Source: Owenia fusiformis
Lineage: Eukaryota > Annelida > Polychaeta > Sabellida > Oweniidae
Reading direction: 5' to 3'
NCBI GenBank assembly: GCA_903813345.2
Contig: CAIIXF020000005.1
Span: forward strand, 20,527,375-20,587,374
Length of the DNA: 60,000 nt
Of this stretch, positions 55,141-60,000 are shown piece by piece (position 1 is the first letter of the stretch; every line of letters begins with the position of its first letter). The notes under the pieces are model-generated. The model worked only from the letters and a program-made list of their open reading frames with translations, was not told the origin of the DNA and ran no database searches. Made by a program: the position numbers and the translations under genes.

Positions 55141-55742
55141 CCACTATTTAAGTCATTTATTTATTTATTTATTCATTCATTTATTTAAGTGTCACCTATC
55201 TAAGATAGCCAGCCCTACCTGGGCTTATGAGACACATTTTACATAAGTTACATTTATAACAATACAAATATATAATAAAATTAGTGCAGTTCAGTTCAAC
55301 ATTATTATTGATTTTGATTTTTAAATAAAACTTTTTTCCTTGTATAGAATATTTTTTGCAAATACTTTCCAAAGCATTTAATATATTTTTTATTTTCAAA
55401 GATATCTTTAAAGGAATTGTTTTTGATTTCTTGAAGAAAAGACTTTCTAGCTTCTGAATAATATGAACACTCAAATACAAAATGGCTTTCATTTTCAATT
55501 TCATTTGAGTTACAAATTTGGCACTGTCTTTGGTTTACTAGAGTTTTCGGTTGAGTAAATCTCCCCGTTTCTATTGCTAAAGGAAGTATACCAGTTCTTA
55601 ACTGAGCTATTAAAGAGCGTTCACCCCTTGTCAATGATGATGTAAGTAAATATTGTTCTATTGGGCAGTCATGTTTAAAAGTTATGTGAGTCCTCAATTT
55701 GGGTTGTGATTCAATGTTCTTGCACTTTATGTAGATTACCAT
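55141..55742 (-). pseudogene. LINE 3' fragment
   Basis: The minus frame 55742-55305 encodes the extreme C-terminus of a LINE polyprotein: RGERSLIAQLRTGILPL, then a C-x2-C-x9-H-x4-C motif (CQICN...SHFVFEC) and a basic end. After the stop comes a short untranslated tail reaching AGATAGGTGACAC and an (AAATAAAT)n microsatellite near 55160, the usual 3' end of CR1/L2-like LINEs. Only the last 0.6 kb is present, a typical 5'-truncated insertion, in the intron after 55076. Confidence 0.82.
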
Positions 55743-56160
55743 TATTATGTAGATCTACCATAACAAACATTGTCTTCTTACTTAAGTTTATCTTTCTTGG
55801 CATAGTAGGGTGCCATGAATGAAAATTGGTCAATCTGAATCAAGTTACAGACAGAAGTACGTGAGGATCCATTCTCTCTTTGCCAAAAACAAAACTTTAG
55901 TATGAGGCTCAAGAATATACATGTAAATTAGAACTATACACAATAAGATGAAACTATGTAGAGGCTAAAATACATATAATTTACAATCATCAGCAATATA
56001 ACAATGTCAATGATTATGTCAACGTAGCATACCATGCATGTAAATACTTTTGTGAAGTATATTGAAAAGTAAAACCATGGATAAGGAACATGGCCTTATT
56101 TCCGTTGGATTTTACACGCTCCTTCATTAATGGATCGATTCTCTCAAAGATGGCACATAC
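55743..56160. other. Intron, nothing recognised
   Basis: AT-rich intron sequence without supported features. Confidence 0.45.
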
Positions 56161-56848
56161 ACTGGTCAGTATCAAGCGAAGGTAACGGCCGTCACATTCG
56201 CATCAAAAATGGCGGACAGGAAGTGTTGATATCGATATTTTTAGTAAGATTACTTTATAGTTGGCGTAATGCGTTGATATTTGAAATAAATCCGACTTAT
56301 TAGTGAAAAAGATGACCATGATTTTCCATTTTTTGCAATATAAGATTGCACCAAGGAGGATTGGCTCCCAGAGTGCAACATCGATATTCTGCCCCATATA
56401 TGGGTATGTCGTGCTACAAAATTTGAATTCCAACGACCGCCATTTTGTTCACTTCAACATTTGAATCGTGAATTTTGGTCTTATTTCCCAACGAAAAATT
56501 CCAAAACTCACAAGAAATGATCGAGATATTGGTTCGAATATTTTGAACTGTTTATTTTGAATTTATAATCGGTTATAATTTCAGAAAATAACGACATTTC
56601 GGCGTTTTCATTGTTGGAAAATATCGACTTCGATTCTGGGAGCCAATCCTCCTTGAGATTGCACTGTAAGGTATCAATCACTTCCAATAAGATCATAAAG
56701 ATTGTAAAATTAAAACGAAAGTTACATGGAAATTAAGATTATCCAATTGGAAATCCCATGCTATGGAGTTCGCCCTGTCCATCTTTAAAAGTTCAGTTTA
56801 CCTACAGTATGTCACTGGTCAGTATCAAGCGAAGGTAACGGCCGTCAC
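56161..56848. mobile_element. Segment bounded by 35-bp direct repeats
   Basis: ACTGGTCAGTATCAAGCGAA and the next 15 bases occur identically at 56161-56195 and 56814-56848. Inside, AAGGAGGATTGGCTCCCAGA (56354-56373) is matched by its complement at 56637-56656. A non-coding segment with direct terminal repeats and internal inverted repeats; the class is unknown. Confidence 0.6.
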
Positions 56849-57070
56849 CTGTCGGGATGATATGGGTAATATCCCTTGGATGATATCGATATTTCCCTCG
56901 GCCACTGTGTTCCCTTGGGAAATATTGATATTATCCTTGTGATATTCCCCATATCAAATCCCTCCCGGTGAATAACTATACTTTTTATCCCATGATACTA
57001 CTGCTTACCGTTGAATAACACCCGGGAATATTTTTGAAAGAAAGTCCTATTGTCCCGACTAATCCATCCT

Positions 57071-57290
57071 CCTAAGCAGGTGTCCAGAATCCGTACGTCC
57101 TTCTTTCCCCCTGCTATAAGCAGTTAGCATTTCCCCGATTAAGAACTCGCAATTTGATTGGCTGTCGCAACACTGCGACAGCAATCATGTATACGTCATC
57201 GGTGCATAATTAGATCACGTGATTCAGTTTAATCGGGCGCGTCCAACTTGGTTATAGCAGGGGGTAAAAAGAAAGAAGATATTCTGGATT
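57071..57290. repeat. Inverted-repeat element (~220 bp)
   Basis: The left side (CCAGAATCCGTACGTCCTTC, CCCCCTGCTATAAGCAG, CCCCGATTA) is matched in reverse by the right side (TAATCGGGCGCG, TATAGCAGGGGGT, GAAAGAAGATATTCTGG). A small MITE-like hairpin. Confidence 0.7.
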
Positions 57291-58255
57291 TTGAAGCCCT
57301 GTGATCGGAGGATGCGACCAATCCTACTCACGAAAATCGTATTCACCTCCCAATACCGCTCACGAAAATCGTATTAACTAACCTCCCAATAAGTTCGACC
57401 AAAAAGCCTCCTATTTCATTCAGTTGAGTCGATTTAGTGTGCCATAATGATGTTCTTATGTGAAAAATGATATTTTGCAAAGAACAAAATTAAGAGATTA
57501 GAAACGAAAGAGATATGAAGCCATGTTTAAGCCTATTAAACGCAGGCAAATTATATTTTCATAATTTTGCTCTGACACAGACGCAGTTAAAGTCATAGAA
57601 ATATGAGCAATGAGCGATTTTTTTGTCCATGTAATTAACATGTATATTGTATTGTTGAATTTTTTGGTGTTGATGTGTTTATGTTATACAATTGAGTTTT
57701 TGTATTTCAAAATGTCATAGAGTCATATTTTGTAGACTAATGATAAAGTCTGGTTTTGTTTCATACAACTTTCAGATATGGATTTTGAACTTATGATTGC
57801 ATGAAGAGACTTATGAATATCATGGGATAAAACGCTTATTTTCTGGTCTGAATTGAATATGGGTTTATTCTTCGTGACAACATGATATTTCCCTCTGGCC
57901 CTCCTCCATCCCTCCCAGTAAATAACCTCTACATATAAGCCTACTTAACTATTGCTATTAAATCAAATCAAATATCATTCATTAAAGGTTGACATTAGTG
58001 CAGAGACGTATCCAACGATCATGGACCTAGTGTCAAAATATATCGAAGTTTGAATATTTCATCAAAGGCTAACATTTATCTTATAATTAGGATGTCATTT
58101 TTATCATAAAAGTTTGCATACGTTTAGATAATCTTTAGGTTTACAAAGAGATACGTATCCGTAAGAAACATAGGGATAGGGATAGTAATACGGAGGTATA
58201 CTTATATTTTTACGCTAAACTCCTTATTGACAAACGTTTTACTTTTCATGAGCAG
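57291..58255. other. Intron, nothing recognised
   Basis: AT-rich intron that ends in TTTTACTTTTCATGAGCAG, the acceptor for the exon at 58256. Confidence 0.45.
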
Positions 58256-58406
58256 ATATGAATCTAAGCGTCTGATAGTACGACAGGGGCATAGGCCAGC
58301 CTTCTTCTACTTCGTCCTCAGTGGTTCTGTGGTGGTCATGATCATGAATCGCCAGAACAAAACTGCACGCCCCGTGGCTTACTTACATAAGGGAGACGCT
58401 TTTGGA
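58256..58406 (+). CDS. CNBD2: CNBD2-like gene, exon (cNMP beta roll)
   Basis: 151 bases between GAGCAG and GTGAGT. One base completes the previous codon and 50 codons follow, ending in phase 0. The peptide is the first half of a cyclic-nucleotide-binding domain: IVRQGHRPAFFYFVLSGSVV (the 'G-x-x-x-x-x-F-Y-hydrophobic-x-x-G' strand pair) and VAYLHKGDAFG. The domain senses cAMP or cGMP; in mouse the CNBD2 product binds cAMP and is needed for sperm flagella (family knowledge). Confidence 0.92.
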
Positions 58407-58686
58407 GTGAGTCTTCGTCCATTTAGTACTTAGTTCTGCATGTTCTTTAATGATTTAAATATCCAAGTATATTCAAATAAAAAACAGTTCAAACCTAAAG
58501 TATATTTATGTAGCTATTATTATAAACCTAGGATGAATGATTGTTTATTTGATATAATTTTAAACTTTATTTATGCAAGTGAGACTATGAAGGAAGTATA
58601 CGCATCAACAAATGTTATCGTTCCAGAGAAGATACAATATCCGGAGGAAGAACAATATATTATAATATTTGCTTCTGCTTTTAAAG

Positions 58687-58841
58687 GAACTTGCCATTCT
58701 AAACAACACCACAAGATTTTCTACTGTGATATCTAAAGAATCTATAGAATTGTTCAGCATCTCCATGGAAGACTTTCAAGAGATCTTCATGGCTGGAGGA
58801 GTGACGAATCTCTCAGACCCGTGTCATGAAGACTATATAGG
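58687..58841 (+). CDS. CNBD2: CNBD2-like gene, exon (phosphate-binding cassette)
   Basis: 155 bases between TGCTTTTAAAG and GTATGT, phase 0 to phase 2. Joined to the previous exon it reads FG|ELAILNNTTRFSTV, the phosphate-binding cassette. The Glu that contacts the ribose and the Arg that contacts the phosphate are both present, so nucleotide binding is plausible. The rest (SIELFSISMEDFQEIF) is the last strand and following helix of the domain. A splice site falls exactly inside the cassette. Confidence 0.92.
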
Positions 58842-59718
58842 GTATGTTTGTGAGAGAAACACATCGGGATGGGTTACTAGTGAAAAATGTACAAATATGG
58901 AAATCCTTTCGTCCTCCACATGTGCCTCTATATCTCAAAATATTTAAGGCGACTAACTCTGATATCGTATATGTATTAACAATGGGATAGGAGCATCATA
59001 AAATACGAATCAATTGATATTTTAGGTGAAATAAATATACTTGTTGCTGTGCTTGAAAATAGGCGAATGGCGTAAATTAGCCCTATTTTAATGAATTTTG
59101 AAAACCTTTCGTCCTCCACTTTTCCACATACAACAGAAAGCACATACTTTTGCGAACAAAATCAACTATTTATTAATAAACTAGAGTTTAAGAGCAAAAT
59201 AATCATGTATGATTTATTAAAAGTTGATGTCGTAGTTTTTGTTAAATGTACACCTGAAAAGTTGAAGGTAACAAAAAATGAGCAAAAAAGGTCGCTGGAC
59301 CAACAGATTCTATTTTTCAAACTCTATGACGTCACAATATGGGACGCTTACTAAAATTCATCCTTTGAAATAAAACTTCCATCTACCTTTATAAAGACGA
59401 AAGATAAGTATAATAGTCATATATTGTTTGAGTTATGAGCGTTTAAAGACGAAAAATAATTCAAAATGTAACGTGTCAACAGGGGATATTTGCCAGATGT
59501 TTTGGTCAAAAACTCTTTTTTAAAAAAGAACGCGCAAGAATCGTGAACGGATTGTAGTTGATCTAAAAACTTCATCGAAACAGCTTTAAAATGATATATA
59601 ACTTTAATTAGAATATTATCTTATAATCCGGGGAATAAAAGTTACATTCACGCGATACCCTTAAAAAACAAATGCGCCACCTTTTTGCGACACGTCATAA
59701 CATTTGATTTGTTTTCAG
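58842..59718. other. Intron, nothing recognised
   Basis: Intron between two well-phased exons. AT-rich, with a T-rich run and GTTTTCAG acceptor at its end. The 87-codon frame at 59091 is not supported. Confidence 0.6.
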
Positions 59719-59866
59719 AAATCTCGAATTTTTGAAAGGTTGGCCTCTTGAGAAATTGGCTGATCAATCTGGAGAGAAAAAGAAGGTGATATTTGGATTC
59801 TTCAGAAATGGCGACATCTTGGTGAAAGACAGCACCCACTCTGATTGGATAATCCTCGTCAAGTCC
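59719..59866 (+). CDS. CNBD2: CNBD2-like gene, exon
   Basis: 148 bases between TTGTTTTCAG and GTAAGT. One base completes the Gly codon from 58841 and 49 codons follow, ending in phase 0. The peptide (FLKGWPLEKLADQ, then VIFGFFRNGDILVKDSTHSD and WIILVKS) looks like the start of a further cyclic-nucleotide-like beta roll after the first domain, as in the two-part C-terminus of this family. The gene continues beyond the window; the last 134 bases are intron. Confidence 0.85.
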
Positions 59867-60000
59867 GTAAGTTTAAAGTTCAATGACATAACGAAATCTT
59901 CGGTGATTTCTCAAAGAACTAACTCATTGAAAAGTGTCACACAGTAATATGAAAGTTTGCCTTTTCCTCCCATGTCGAACTTCAATTTTTGCGGTGGTAA

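Overview
This is eukaryotic (animal) genomic DNA. It is AT-rich and repeat-dense, and its only convincing host gene is split into short exons with GT/AG borders and matching phases. Ngaro-type tyrosine-recombinase retroelements, several LINE lineages, a Gypsy integrase remnant, hAT-like elements and long-inverted-repeat elements together suggest a marine invertebrate. A mollusc, perhaps a bivalve, is my best guess; a lancelet or other lophotrochozoan is not excluded. There is no bacterial-style gene organisation, and most long open frames are transposon-derived or artefacts of tandem repeats.

Host gene. On the + strand, seven exons (50351 to 59866) join in frame through every junction and encode a cyclic-nucleotide-binding-domain protein resembling CNBD2. 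The binding-pocket Gly-Glu and Arg are present. The gene runs off the right edge. A plausible first coding exon lies about 21 kb upstream (28769-28950), but its phase does not fit the next exon, so at least one exon is missing or it belongs to another gene.

Left part (1-28.5 kb). This holds repeats and dead elements: a 22-bp tandem array of AGGTCA half-sites; a 1.0-kb LTR with a primer-binding-like site; a LINE tail split by a 1.05-kb foldback-like element with an 8-bp target duplication; hAT-like short elements; minisatellites and a (CAA)n tract; a duplicated piece of the 28.8-kb exon plus its intron between two palindromic direct repeats; a 2.8-kb element with long subrepeated inverted ends; and two members of an unknown family, one flanked by 145-bp direct repeats that look identical.

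Middle part (28.9-50.3 kb). This behaves as one very large intron filled by nested insertions: a 3.86-kb element with ~710-bp inverted arms, whose empty site is preserved in the duplicate at 9.3 kb; a LINE with a 692-codon reverse-transcriptase frame; a 0.9-kb palindromic MITE; and a Ngaro element with the diagnostic A1-ORFs-B1-A2-B2 layout. The Ngaro gag is interrupted by a poly(A)-tailed retrocopy that keeps an intact 382-codon frame. Next come a Gypsy integrase fragment and a 1.5-kb minisatellite.

Right part (50.3-60 kb). The exons alternate with introns carrying a possible second foldback element, built from 15-bp units in opposite orientations, a LINE tail and small inverted-repeat elements.

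The features most worth following are the captured exon, the elements whose ends are arrays of short units, the dated empty site, and the retrogene with several TQT motifs.
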